From Nephrocerus scutellatus (Eukaryota > Arthropoda > Insecta > Diptera > Pipunculidae), in contig OX352762.1 of assembly GCA_947095585.1 (NCBI GenBank), positions 43,574,018 to 43,638,017 of the forward strand: DNA of 64,000 bases, given 5' to 3'. This document shows, one piece after another, positions 35,491-47,540 of the stretch. The position numbers were made by a program, and so were the translations under genes. The notes below the pieces were generated by a model. That model worked only from the letters and a program-made list of their open reading frames with translations, did no database searches and was not told the DNA's origin. Each line of letters starts with the position of its first letter. Position 1 is the stretch's first letter.

Positions 35491-38240
35491 CATCATATTT
35501 GGCTCTACAACCGGGGTCCGGTCCTGGCCTCCCGCAAAAAGTCTCTCCACCGGTCCCGATTTCGAGCCGATGTCATCCAGTTTGGCATCCCTAAACTCTG
35601 GGCGTCCTGGTCTACGCCATCCTTCCAGCGTAGGCTTCGCCGGCCTCGCTGTCGTGTTCCATAAATCCTACCGCAAAGGACTTTCCGAGCAGGATCCTCT
35701 TCGCTCATGCGAGCTAGGGGTCCTGCCCACCGGAGCCTACCGAGCTTAATTTTCTTCACGATGTCGACATCGCGGTAACGCTCGTAGATCTCATCATTAT
35801 AGAGTCTCCGGAATCGTCCTTCCTCACATATGGGGCCAACAATTCTCCGTAAGACTTTTCTCTCGAACGCGGCTAAGAGGTCAGAATGCTTTTTGCTAAG
35901 CACCCAAGTCTCGGATCCATATGTAAGTACTGGTATTACCATTGTCTTATATATCAGCAGCTTGGATGTTATGGTTAAGTTCCTGGATTTGAAGAGTCTT
36001 GACAGGCTATAGTAGGCTTTGTTGGCTTTAAGCAGCCGTGCGCGTATTTCTGGTTCCATGCTGTTATCGGCTGCTACAGTTGACCCGAAATAGTTAAATG
36101 ATTGCACTACTTCGAATGCGCGCTCCACTATCTGAATTGAGGGAGCAATGTTGGATCTTCTACTCGCAGACGTGGCCACCATGTACTTTGTTTTGCTCTC
36201 ATTTATGTGCAGTCCCAGATTTCATGCCGCCTGCTCTATCTGGATGAAAGCTTGCTGTACAGCTCTTTGGTTTCTACCAACGATGATAATATCGTCTGCG
36301 TAAGCCAGTATCTGAATGGACTTATAGAGGATTGTTCCTCTCGCCGTTACGTCAGAGTCTCGGATCCCAGTCCAGTCCATCCCCTTGTCGGAGCCCGTTA
36401 TAGATGTTGAATGGGCTTGATAGTGATCCGGATATTTTTACTTGGCTTATAACATTGGTCATAGTCAACCTACATAGTCGTGTCAGTTTATTTGGGATGC
36501 CGAATTCTCTCATGGCTTTATAAAGTTCTACTCTGGCTAAGCTATCATCGGCGGCTTTAAAGTCTATAAAAAGATGGTGTAGTGAGTTTTGAAACTCTAG
36601 ACATTTTTCCATCACCTGCCTTAGGGTGTAAATCTGATCAGTTGTTGATTTGATGAAGCTACACTGGTATGGACCAATGATGACTTTAGCGTATGGGGCT
36701 ATCCTGTCTTGAAGGATGGTGGAGAAAATCTTATACGCGGTACTCAACAACGTTATACCACGATAATTGCTGCATTTTGTGATATCTCCCTTCTTATGTA
36801 TGGGGCACAGGATGCCTCTTCGCCAGTCTTCTGGCATAACTTCTTCTTCCCATACTTGCACTATTATTTCATGAATTGCTTGGTGTAAAGGGGGGCCTCC
36901 TATTTTTATCAGTTCCGCTGGGATCCCATCAGATCCCGGGGCCTTATTATTTTTGAGCCGATTTATCGCTCTGCTAACTTCGACTATGCTTGGTGGCGGC
37001 AGCATAGTATGATCTTCGGTAATGCGTCATACCGCGGACCCTTTGGTAGAACTTCCGCGCCTGGTGCAGTCCTTGCTCTCTGTACTGTTCCAGTTCACGG
37101 ACGAGATTCTTCTCCCAGGCTGCTTTCTTTCGCCGGTGAACTGTTTTTTCATATCTTCTGAGCTCTTTATATTCATCTTCGCGTGCCCGCGTTCTATGAG
37201 ATTGTTGCATTGCTCGGTACGCAACATTCTTACGTTCAGTCGCTAGCTTACATTCTTCATCGAACCAGTCGTTTCGATCTCTACGACTACTGCCTAAGAT
37301 GGAGTCAGCATTACTAATGACAGTATTCTTAAGGCGTGTCCATTTCTCTTCTACGCCCGACATCTCAGCCCCAGGACTTACTCTCCCTGCATTTAGGGCG
37401 AGTCCTATCGCTTGACCGTATTTGTTTCTGGTCTCTTCATTGCGAAGGGCAGCCGTGTTGACTCGAATCTGATTCGCGGATGCAGTCTTCCGTGATCTTT
37501 GTGGATATTTTTACGCGCAAACCTTGTACTCGCAACGACCAAATTATTGCTTGCTGCCATCTCTATGACTCATTGTCCATTGTCATTAGTGTTCTCGTGT
37601 AAGCTATGGGTGCCAATGTACTGCCTGAATACTGGCTCCCTACCTATTTTAGCATTCATATCCCCCAGAATGATTTTTACAACATACTGAGGGCAGGCAT
37701 GGAGTTCCCGTTCGACTGATTCAAAGAATTCTTCTTTTTCATCATCTGGGGAATCCTCTGTAGGTGCGTGAACGTTTATGAGGCTTATGTTTTTAAATTT
37801 GCCCCGCACACGAAGGGTGCATAGCCGTTCATTTACTGCAATAAAGCAGATAACGGTGGGTTTCATTCTTTTGCTGACAAGAAACCCCACCCCGAGCACA
37901 TGATGTCTTGCATGAAAGCTGTAATAAATGTCATATTCTGATTTTTGTAAGACACCATTCCCTGTCCACCGCATCTCCTGAATTGCTGTTAAGTCAGCAT
38001 TATATTTGGACAGGGTATCGGCTAGCTGCTGTGCAGCTCGAGCTCTATACAGTGAGCGTACGTTCCATGAGAAAATTCTTAAATCGTTTAGCCGTTTTCG
38101 TTGCCGTGGTCGTCGTCGTTCATCAGTGTATCCGAGGCTGATTTTGGGTTCCGTAATAATATTTTTTTACAGGCGAGGTTATTGGCCTCGTGCCAAGCTT
38201 ACTTTGAAGGGACTAGCCCGATCATTCAGCTTTTCCTGCA
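35491..38240 (-). mobile_element. U7 RTE copy, endonuclease C-terminus deleted
   Basis: Frames: endonuclease 37974-37570, inter-domain 37363-36974, RT 37005-36352, C-terminal part 36182-35505. CGTGAT is joined to CTTTGTGG at 37496, removing 138 bp that encode the end of the endonuclease (IDH and SDH motifs) and the start of the inter-domain region. It shares the palm TGA with U6 (near 36224). Confidence 0.83.
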
Positions 38241-38250
38241 GTGGAGTGTC
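38235..38250. other. Array junction type 2 (derived), U7/U8
   Basis: TTCCTGCA (RTE) is followed by GT and then GGAGTGTCTC (gag). Compared with type 1, 69 bp spanning the old junction are missing and 2 bp are added. The same junction occurs at 44334 and 50417 and nowhere to the left. Confidence 0.87.
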
Positions 38251-38800
38251 TCATGGGATTAGAAAATGTATTGTGGTGTATCCACCAAGGAATGGGATCC
38301 AATATTAACCCACGTATTGACTAAAAAATTAGACAGAGATACGCACACCATATATGAGCAGTCACTCGAAAATCCCAAAGAGCTTCAAACAACAAGGCAA
38401 GTGATGGACTTCTTAGAGAAACGGTTTCAATCTCTAGAAGCTCTGGGCAAGGATCGGCACATCGAGGATCGACGAAGACTCCACCCTTTAAGGACATCAG
38501 TTGCGGCAACGAGTTCATCTGCATGCTTGGTTTGTAAGGGAAATCACGCACTTTACGCTTGCAAGGAATTTTTAGATAAAACCCCCGCACATCGACTAAA
38601 TGTGCTCAAAAAATATAACCTCTGCATAAATTGCCTGAAGGAATGACATCGATCAACAACTTGCCCGAGACGATCATGCACCAAATGCTCTAAAAAACAC
38701 AATACTTTAGTTCATTTGGAAGCCGTGAATTCAAGCCAACAAATCAATACACCATCTACACAATTTAAAGGAATCAACCCGACTAGAACAACCATCTTCA
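38241..38800 (+). pseudogene. U8 BEL gag remnant, shortened start
   Basis: Gag frame 38266-38646, reading RDTHTIYEQ where U3 and U5-U7 read RDMHTIYEQ. TGA at 38644-38646. CAATTTAAAGG before pol marks the C-group. Confidence 0.77.
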
Positions 38801-39418
38801 ATGGAAAATAAGACGCAGAGACACGATCAAGCTCTATCACTTAGCACCATTAGTCAACAACGTCTAGGATATATTTTGTTGGGGATAAAGTTAGAATCCC
38901 ACAATGGTGAATTCGTCGAATGCAGAGCGCTACTAGATTCAGGCTCTCAAGTAAATTTCATTACGGAGAGACTCGTTAAAAAATTGAAGATTCCAGCAAG
39001 GCATAATTCTTTGTGCATCCAGGGGATCGGTTATGCCACTCAAAAGGCACATAAGAGAGTGAATGTACATTTGAAATCCAGGCTGAATGGGTTCTCGGCT
39101 AGAATTGAAGCGTTGGTCTTGCCAAAATTACTTTCACCTCAACCAACTCAAGGAATAGACATCTCACAATGGAACATTCCAAAGAATATAAAATTAGCTG
39201 ATCCAAATTTCAACTGTACGGAGCATATCGACCTACTCATCGGCGCAGAACTGTATCATGAACTTCTGTCTGTTGGACAAATAAGATCCAATGTCGAGAT
39301 GCCAACTTTTCAAAACACGGTATTCGGGTGGATGGCAACAGGGAGAATTGGACAACTTCTAAATACATCAATTACTTGCGGTATGTGCATCGAAGACGAA
39401 AATCTGAACACTAATTGA
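38801..39418 (+). pseudogene. U8 BEL aspartic protease frame, truncated
   Basis: The protease is intact through DSGS and LIGAE. A 2-bp loss (AACACTAATTG against AACAAACTAATTG, near 39410) ends the frame at residue 205, before the RT. The same lesion is in U9 and U10. Confidence 0.83.
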
Positions 39419-40349
39419 AAAATTTTGGACAACTGAAGAACCAGAGGAACCACAAGGAGCTCTTCCAACAGCAGAAAAGTGGTGTGAAAAGAACTTTGTA
39501 CAGACAACTCATCGGGATATCCAAGGCCGATTTACCGTAAATCTACCATTTTCAGACGATCCCACAAGGCTTGGGGAATCAAAACCCATCGCCCTCCAAC
39601 GGTTATATGCGTTAGAAGGACGATTAGCTAACAATAAAGAGCTTAAGCAATAATACGATCAATTTATGAACGAGTATATCACTCTAAATCACATGACAGA
39701 AGTAGCGCTTCCACCAATTAATTCACCACACTACTTTCTCCCTCACCACTGCGTGCAAAAACCTGATAGCAGTACCACCAAGTTGAGAGTCGCATTCGAC
39801 GCATCATGCAAAACATCCTACAATATATCACTCAATGATATCTTGCATGTAGGCCCCAGAATTCAGGATGACCTATTCACAATTCTGCTAAGATTCCGGT
39901 TACCACGATTTGTTTTTACAGCCGATATAGAAAAAATGTATAGACAAGTATTGCTACATAAAGAAGATCGGAAGTACCAGTTGATTCTGTGGAGAAAGGA
40001 AGTATCAGACCCTGTAAAAAGTTATCAGCTGAACACCGTGACCTACGGCACATCATCTGCCCCATATTTATCAATAAAATGTTTACAACAGCTCTCTCAA
40101 GCAACAACTAAAAGCCACCCCTTCGGCAGCAAGATACTTCAACACGATTTCTACGTAGACGACGTCATGACAGGCGCAAACAGTCTTTCCACTGCTCTGG
40201 AAATGCAAAGGCAATTGATAGACGTGCTTCAGGGAGCAGGCTTCAAACTGCGCAAGTGGTGCGCAAATCACCCGCGGCTATACAAAATTTCGGTTCAGAG
40301 GACAAAGAAGTACAGCTGGACTTCAAAAATGACTCAGAAGACAACATAA
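39419..40349 (+). pseudogene. U8 BEL reverse transcriptase
   Basis: The open part starts at 39666, after a CAA-to-TAA change at 39651-39653 shared with U9 and U10. VAFDAS, TADIEKMYRQ and YVDD are present. Markers: GGCCCCAGA (Pro, as in U1) and AAAAGTTATCAG (Ser). The 1-bp loss before A17 is present. Confidence 0.83.
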
Positions 40350-40837
40350 AAACTTTGGGTCTAACTTGGCTGCCTAAGGTAGACGATTTTTGCATCAAAA
40401 CTTATGAGAATTACGACGCCAAAGTCACAAAAAGAAAGGTCTCATCAGAAATAGCACGAATATTTGATCCACTTGGAATCATGGCTCCAGTGGTAATCAC
40501 CGCAAAAATCTTTCTGCAATAGTTGTGGAAATTAAAATTAGATTGGAATGCAGCTCTACCTCAGGAATTACATTCACAATGGTCAAGTTTCCGTGACGAC
40601 CTCAAGGCAATAAGTCTCATCAGGATTCCACGACACATATTTTCACACCAGACTCCAGAAGTAACAAAAGTTCACGTTTTCGCTGATGCATCCGAAAGGG
40701 CGTATCGAGCCTCCATCTATATACGATCAACGGTTGGGCACGGAACCATTATAGTGCGATTGTTGTGCGCAAAATCTCGTGTAGCACCACTTAGAAGAAA
40801 AGGTTTAAGAAGCCGACAATTCCACCCGCCAAACTAG
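40256..40837 (+). pseudogene. U8 BEL Pao A17/RNase H with amber codon
   Basis: A CAG-to-TAG change at 40520-40522 splits the region after KIFLQ, as in U9 and U10. A private Asn for Asp (LDWNAAL) follows at about 40547. Confidence 0.81.
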
Positions 40838-41446
40838 CAACGGATCTCGCCAATCGAATAAAAAGGGATATTGGATACGAAGATGCTCCTACGTATTTTT
40901 GGAGTGACTCTTGGCTTGGATCAACTCCTCTGAGAAATCCCTCCCAACGTTCATTGCTAACAGAGTATCTTCGATAAAGGTTAGTACCACACCACAACAA
41001 TGGCGTCACGTAAAATCCAAGGAGAACCCAGCTGATTTACTAACACGAGGAATTACTCCGGAAAAGTTGAAGGAATGCAATCTTTGGTTTTACGGTCCCC
41101 TATTCCTTCATGGTCGAGAATCATCTTGGCCACAACCTTACAACAAATCGGCATTGTCTGAGCAGCAACCAAACTCCAATGCGTTACCAATAACAACTAA
41201 CGATAAGGAGGCAGGTCACTTAATCTACAAAATTAAGCATGGAAACTCATTTCAAAGGGTCCAGCGGATCACTGCGTACATATTAAGAGTAAAAGAGAAC
41301 TATTCAGCCAAAAATTAACAGATTCGCTTCATACCATTCTACGACTTCTGCAGAAAGAGGAGTTCCATTCCGATATCGCCCATCTTAAACGATACAGCGA
41401 GTGCGAGTAAAACAGCGCCATAAGCAGTCTCGCACCCTTTTTGGAT
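40838..41446 (+). pseudogene. U8 BEL RNase H C-terminus and linker
   Basis: Frame 40911-41318, with the 10-bp and 40-bp deletions still present. TTTGGAT at 41440-41446. Confidence 0.78.
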
Positions 41447-44334
41447 CATCATATTTGGCTCTACAACCGGGGTCCGGTCCTGGCTCCCGCAAAAAGTCTC
41501 TCCACCGGTCCCGATTTCGAGCCGATGTCATCCAGTTTGGCATCCCTAAACTCTGGGCGTCCTGGTCTACGCCATCCTTCCAGCGTAGGCTTCGCCGGCC
41601 TCGCTGTCGTGTTCCATAAATCCTACCGCAAAGGACTTTCCGAGCAGGATCCTCTTCGCTCATGCGAGCTAGGGGTCCTGCCCACCGGAGCCTACCGAGC
41701 TTAATTTTCTTCACGATGTCGACATCGCGGTAACGCTCGTAGATCTCATCATTATAGAGTCTCCGGAATCGTCCTTCCTCACATATGGGGCCAACAATTC
41801 TCCGTAAGACTTTTCTCTCGAACGCGGCTAAGAGGTCAGAATGCTTTTTGCTAAGCACCCAAGTCTCGGATCCATATGTAAGTACTGGTATTACCATTGT
41901 CTTATATATCAGCAGCTTGGATGTTATGGTTAAGTTCCTGGATTTGAAGAGTCTTGACAGGCTATAGTAGGTTTTGTTGGCTTTAAGCAGCCGTGCGCGT
42001 ATTTCTGGTTCCATGCTGTTATCGGCTGCTACAGTTGACCCGAAATAGTTAAATGATTGCACTACTTCGAATGCGCGCTCCACTATCTGAATTGAGGGAG
42101 CAATGTTGGATCTTCTACTCGCAGACGTGGCCACCATGTACTTTGTTTTGCTCTCATTTATGTGCAGTCCCAGATTTCGTGCCGCCTGCTCTATCTGGAT
42201 GAAAGCTAGCTGTACAGCTCTTTGGTTTCTACCAACGATGATAATATCGTCTGCGTAAGCCAGTATCTGAATGGACTTATAGAGGATTGTTCCTCTCGCC
42301 GTTACGTCAGAGTCTCGGATCCCAGTCCAGTCCATCCCCTTGTCGGAGCACGTTATAGATGTTGAATGGGCTTGATAGTGATCCGGATATTTTTACTTGG
42401 CTTATAACATTGGTCATAGTCAACCTACATAGTCGTGTCAGTTTATTTGGGATGCCGAATTCTCTCATGGCTTTATAAAGTTCTACTCTGGCTAAGCTAT
42501 CATCGGCGGCTTTAAAGTCTATAAAAAGATGGTGTAGTGAGTTTTGAAACTCTAGACATTTTTCCATCACCTGCCTTAGGGTGTAAATCTGATCAGTTGT
42601 TGATTTGATGAAGCTACACTGGTATGGACCAATGATGACTTTAGCGTATGGGGCTATCCTGTCTTGAAGGATGGTGGAGAAAATCTTATACGCGGTACTC
42701 AACAACGTTATACCACGATAATTGCTGCATTTTGTGATATCTCCCTTCTTATGTATGGGGCACAGGATGCCTCTTCGCCAGTCTTCTGGCATAACTTCTT
42801 CTTCCCATACTTGCACTATTATTTCATGAATTGCTTGGTGTAAAGGGGGGCCTCCTATTTTTATCAGTTCCGCTGGGATCCCATCAGATCCCGGGGCCTT
42901 ATTATTTTTGAGCCGATTTATCGCTCTGCTAACTTCGACTATGCTTGGTGGCGGCAGCATAGTATGATCTTCGGTAATGCGTCATACCGCGGACCCTTTG
43001 GTAGAACTTCCGCGCCTGGTGCAGTCCTTGCTCTCTGTACTGTTCCAGTTCACGGACGAGATTCTTCTCCCAGGCTGCTTTCTTTCGCCGGTGAACTGTT
43101 TTTTCATATCTTCTGAGCTCTTTATATTCATCTTCGCGTGCCCGCGTTCTATGAGATTGTTGCATTGCTCGGTACGCAACATTCTTACGTTCAGTCGCTA
43201 GCTTACATTCTTCATCGAACCAGTCGTTTCGATCTCTACGACTACTGCCTAAGATGGAGTCAGCATTACTAATGACAGTATTCTTAAGGCGTGTCCATTT
43301 CTCTTCTACGCCCGACATCTCAGCCCCAGGACTTACTCTCCCTGCATTTAGGGCGAGTCCTATCGCTTGACCGTATTTGTTTCTGGTCTCTTCATTGCGA
43401 AGGGCAGCCGTGTTGACTCGAATCTGATTCGCGGATGCAGTCTTCCGTGATGATGTAATCCACGCTCGGAGCACCATACCAACAAGATAGTGGTCCGAGT
43501 CGACGTTGGCACCTCGGTACGTTACGTTCGTACCGTCAACACGTGGTCTATCTGGTTGCGAGTGGCTCCATCAGGAGATACCCAGGTGGCTTTGTGGATA
43601 TTTTTACGCGCAAACCTTGTACTCGCAACGACCAAATTATTGCTTGCTGCCATCTCTATGACTCGTTGTCCATTGTCATTAGTGTTCTCGTGTAAGCTAT
43701 GGGTGCCAATGTACTGCCTGAATACTGGCTCCCTACCTATTTTAGCATTCATATCCCCCAGAATTATTTTTTACAACATACTGAGGGCAGGCATGGAGTT
43801 CCCGTTCGACTGATTCAAAGAATTCTTCTTTTTCATCATCTGGGGAATCCTCTGTAGGTGCGTGAACGTTTATGAGGCTTATGTTTTTAAATTTGCCCCG
43901 CACACGAAGGGTGCATAGCCGTTCATTTACTGCAATAAAGCAGATAACGGTGGGTTTCATTCTTTTGCTGACAAGAAACCCCACCCCGAGCACAAGATGT
44001 CTTGCATGACAGCTGTAATAAATTTCATATTCTGATTTTTGTAAGACACCATTCCCTGTCCATCGCATCTCCTGAATTGCTGTTAAGTCAGCATTATATT
44101 TGGACAGGGTATCGGCTAGCTGCTGTGCAGCTCGAGCTCTATACAGTGAGCGTACGTTCCATGAGAAAATTCTTAAATCGTTTAGCCGTTTTCGTTGCCG
44201 TGGTCGTCGTCGTTCATCAGTGTATCCGAGGCTGATTTTGGGTTCCGTAATAATATTTTTTTACAGGCGAGGTTATTGGCCTCGTGCCAAGCTTACTTTG
44301 AAGGGACTAGCCCGATCATTCAGCTTTTCCTGCA
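41447..44334 (-). mobile_element. U8 RTE copy
   Basis: Frames: endonuclease 44068-43742 and 43752-43522, inter-domain 43477-42929, RT 42960-42307, palm/C-terminal 42335-41385 (extended past the usual stop by the private 1-bp loss near 41483). It carries the 30-bp loss but keeps the Arg codon that U1, U2 and U5-U7 changed to TGA. An indel at AGAATTATTTTTTAC near 43764, shared with U9, breaks the endonuclease at ILGDMNA. Confidence 0.83.
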
Positions 44335-44894
44335 GTGGAGTGTCTCATGGGATTAGAAAATGTATTGTGGTGTATCCACCAAGGAATGGGATCCAATATT
44401 AACCCACGTATTGACTAAAAAATTAGACAGAGATACGCACACCATATATGAGCAGTCACTCGAAAATCCCAAAGAGCTTCAAACAACAAGGCAAGTGATG
44501 GACTTCTTAGAGAAACGGTTTCAATCTCTAGAAGCTCTGGGCAAGGATCGGCACATCGAGGATCGACGAAGACTCCACCCTTTAAGGACATCAGTTGCGG
44601 CAACGAGTTCATCTGCATGCTTGGTTTGTAAGGGAAATCACGCACTTTACGCTTGCAAGGAATTTTTAGATAAAACCCCCGCACATCGACTAAATGTGCT
44701 CAAAAAATATAACCTCTGCATAAATTGCCTGAAGGAATGACATCGATCAACAACTTGCCCGAGACGATCATGCACCAAATGCTCTAAAAAACACAATACT
44801 TTAGTTCATTTGGAAGCCGTGAATTCAAGCCAACAAATCAATACACCATCTACACAATTTAAAGGAATCAACCCGACTAGAACAACCATCTTCA
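44335..44894 (+). pseudogene. U9 BEL gag remnant, shortened start
   Basis: Gag frame 44360-44740, TGA at 44738-44740. Confidence 0.77.
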
Positions 44895-45512
44895 ATGGAA
44901 AATAAGACGCAGAGACACGATCAAGCTCTATCACTTAGCACCATTAGTCAACAACGTCTAGGATATATTTTGTTGGGGATAAAGTTAGAATCCCACAATG
45001 GTGAATTCGTCGAATGCAGAGCGCTACTAGATTCAGGCTCTCAAGTAAATTTCATTACGGAGAGACTCGTTAAAAAATTGAAGATTCCAGCAAGGCATAA
45101 TTCTTTGTGCATCCAGGGGATCGGTTATGCCACTCAAAAGGCACATAAGAGAGTGAATGTACATTTGAAATCCAGGCTGAATGGGTTCTCGGCTAGAATT
45201 GAAGCGTTGGTCTTGCCAAAATTACTTTCACCTCAACCAACTCAAGGAATAGACATCTCACAATGGAACATTCCAAAGAATATAAAATTAGCTGATCCAA
45301 ATTTCAACTGTACGGAGCATATCGACCTACTCATCGGCGCAGAACTGTATCATGAACTTCTGTCTGTTGGACAAATAAGATCCAATGTCGAGATGCCAAC
45401 TTTTCAAAACACGGTATTCGGGTGGATGGCAACAGGGAGAATTGGACAACTTCTAAATACATCAATTACTTGCGGTATGTGCATCGAAGACGAAAATCTG
45501 AACACTAATTGA
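44895..45512 (+). pseudogene. U9 BEL aspartic protease frame, truncated
   Basis: 205 residues, same 2-bp loss as U8. Confidence 0.83.
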
Positions 45513-46443
45513 AAAATTTTGGACAACTGAAGAACCAGAGGAACCACAAGGAGCTCTTCCAACAGCAGAAAAGTGGTGTGAAAAGAACTTTGTACAGACA
45601 ACTCATCGGGATATCCAAGGCCGATTTACCGTAAATCTACCATTTTCAGACGATCCCACAAGGCTTGGGGAATCAAAACCCATCGCCCTCCAACGGTTAT
45701 ATGCGTTAGAAGGACGATTAGCTAACAATAAAGAGCTTAAGCAATAATACGATCAATTTATGAACGAGTATATCACTCTAAATCACATGACAGAAGTAGC
45801 GCTTCCACCAATTAATTCACCACACTACTTTCTCCCTCACCACTGCGTGCAAAAACCTGATAGCAGTACCACCAAGTTGAGAGTCGCATTCGACGCATCA
45901 TGCAAAACATCCTACAATATATCACTCAATGATATCTTGCATGTAGGCCCCAGAATTCAGGATGACCTATTCACAATTCTGCTAAGATTCCGGTTACCAC
46001 GATTTGTTTTTACAGCCGATATAGAAAAAATGTATAGACAAGTATTGCTACATAAAGAAGATCGGAAGTACCAGTTGATTCTGTGGAGAAAGGAAGTATC
46101 AGACCCTGTAAAAAGTTATCAGCTGAACACCGTGACCTACGGCACATCATCTGCCCCATATTTATCAATAAAATGTTTACAACAGCTCTCTCAAGCAACA
46201 ACTAAAAGCCACCCCTTCGGCAGCAAGATACTTCAACACGATTTCTACGTAGACGACGTCATGACAGGCGCAAACAGTCTTTCCACTGCTCTGGAAATGC
46301 AAAGGCAATTGATAGACGTGCTTCAGGGAGCAGGCTTCAAACTGCGCAAGTGGTGCGCAAATCACCCGCGGCTATACAAAATTTCGGTTCAGAGGACAAA
46401 GAAGTACAGCTGGACTTCAAAAATGACTCAGAAGACAACATAA
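45513..46443 (+). pseudogene. U9 BEL reverse transcriptase
   Basis: TAA at 45745-45747, open from 45760. RT motifs as in U8. Confidence 0.83.
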
Positions 46444-46931
46444 AAACTTTGGGTCTAACTTGGCTGCCTAAGGTAGACGATTTTTGCATCAAAACTTATG
46501 AGAATTACGACGCCAAAGTCACAAAAAGAAAGGTCTCATCAGAAATAGCACGAATATTTGATCCACTTGGAATCATGGCTCCAGTGGTAATCACCGCAAA
46601 AATCTTTCTGCAATAGTTGTGGAAATTAAAATTAGATTGGGATGCAGCTCTACCTCAGGAATTACATTCACAATGGTCAAGTTTTCGTGACGACCTCAAG
46701 GCAATAAGTCTCATCAGGATTCCACGACACATATTTTCACACCAGACTCCAGAAGTAACAAAAGTTCACGTTTTCGCTGATGCATCCGAAAGGGCGTATC
46801 GAGCCTCCATCTATATACGATCAACGGTTGGGCACGGAACCATTATAGTGCGATTGTTGTGCGCAAAATCTCGTGTAGCACCACTTAGAAGAAAAGGTTT
46901 AAGAAGCCGACAATTCCACCCGCCAAACTAG
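46350..46931 (+). pseudogene. U9 BEL Pao A17/RNase H with amber codon
   Basis: TAG at 46614-46616. Asp is retained in LDWDAAL. Confidence 0.81.
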
Positions 46932-47540
46932 CAACGGATCTCGCCAATCGAATAAAAAGGGATATTGGATACGAAGATGCTCCTACGTATTTTTGGAGTG
47001 ACTCTTGGCTTGGATCAACTCCTCTGAGAAATCCCTCCCAACGTTCATTGCTAACAGAGTATCTTCGATAAAGGTTAGTACCACACCACAACAATGGCGT
47101 CACGTAAAATCCAAGGAGAACCCAGCTGATTTACTAACACGAGGAATTACTCCGGAAAAGTTGAAGGAATGCAATCTTTGGTTTTACGGTCCCCTATTCC
47201 TTCATGGTCGAGAATCATCTTGGCCACAACCTTACAACAAATCGGCATTGTCTGAGCAGCAACCAAACTCCAATGCGTTACCAATAACAACTAACGATAA
47301 GGAGGCAGGTCACTTAATCTACAAAATTAAGCATGGAAACTCATTTCAAAGGGTCCAGCGGATCACTGCGTACATATTAAGAGTAAAAGAGAACTATTCA
47401 GCCAAAAATTAACAGATTCGCTTCATACCATTCTACGACTTCTGCAGAAAGAGGAGTTCCATTCCGATATCGCCCATCTTAAACGATACAGCGAGTGCGA
47501 GTAAAACAGCGCCATAAGCAGTCTCGCACCCTTTTTGGAT
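46932..47540 (+). pseudogene. U9 BEL RNase H C-terminus and linker
   Basis: Frame 47005-47412. TTTGGAT at 47534-47540. Confidence 0.78.

Larger units (their letters stand above)
32228..38240 (+). repeat. U7, 6013-bp unit with a private 138-bp RTE deletion
   Basis: Sister of U6, with a 1-bp loss in BEL (near 34518), a 138-bp deletion in RTE (at 37496) and the derived type-2 junction at its right end. These sum exactly to the 206-bp shorter spacing to U8. Confidence 0.87.
38241..44334 (+). repeat. U8, 6094-bp unit, C-group
   Basis: First unit of the right-hand block U8-U10. It shares with U9 and U10 a 2-bp loss in protease, two nonsense codons in pol and the shortened gag start. It has a private 1-bp loss in RTE (CTGGCTCCCGC, near 41483). 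Confidence 0.87.
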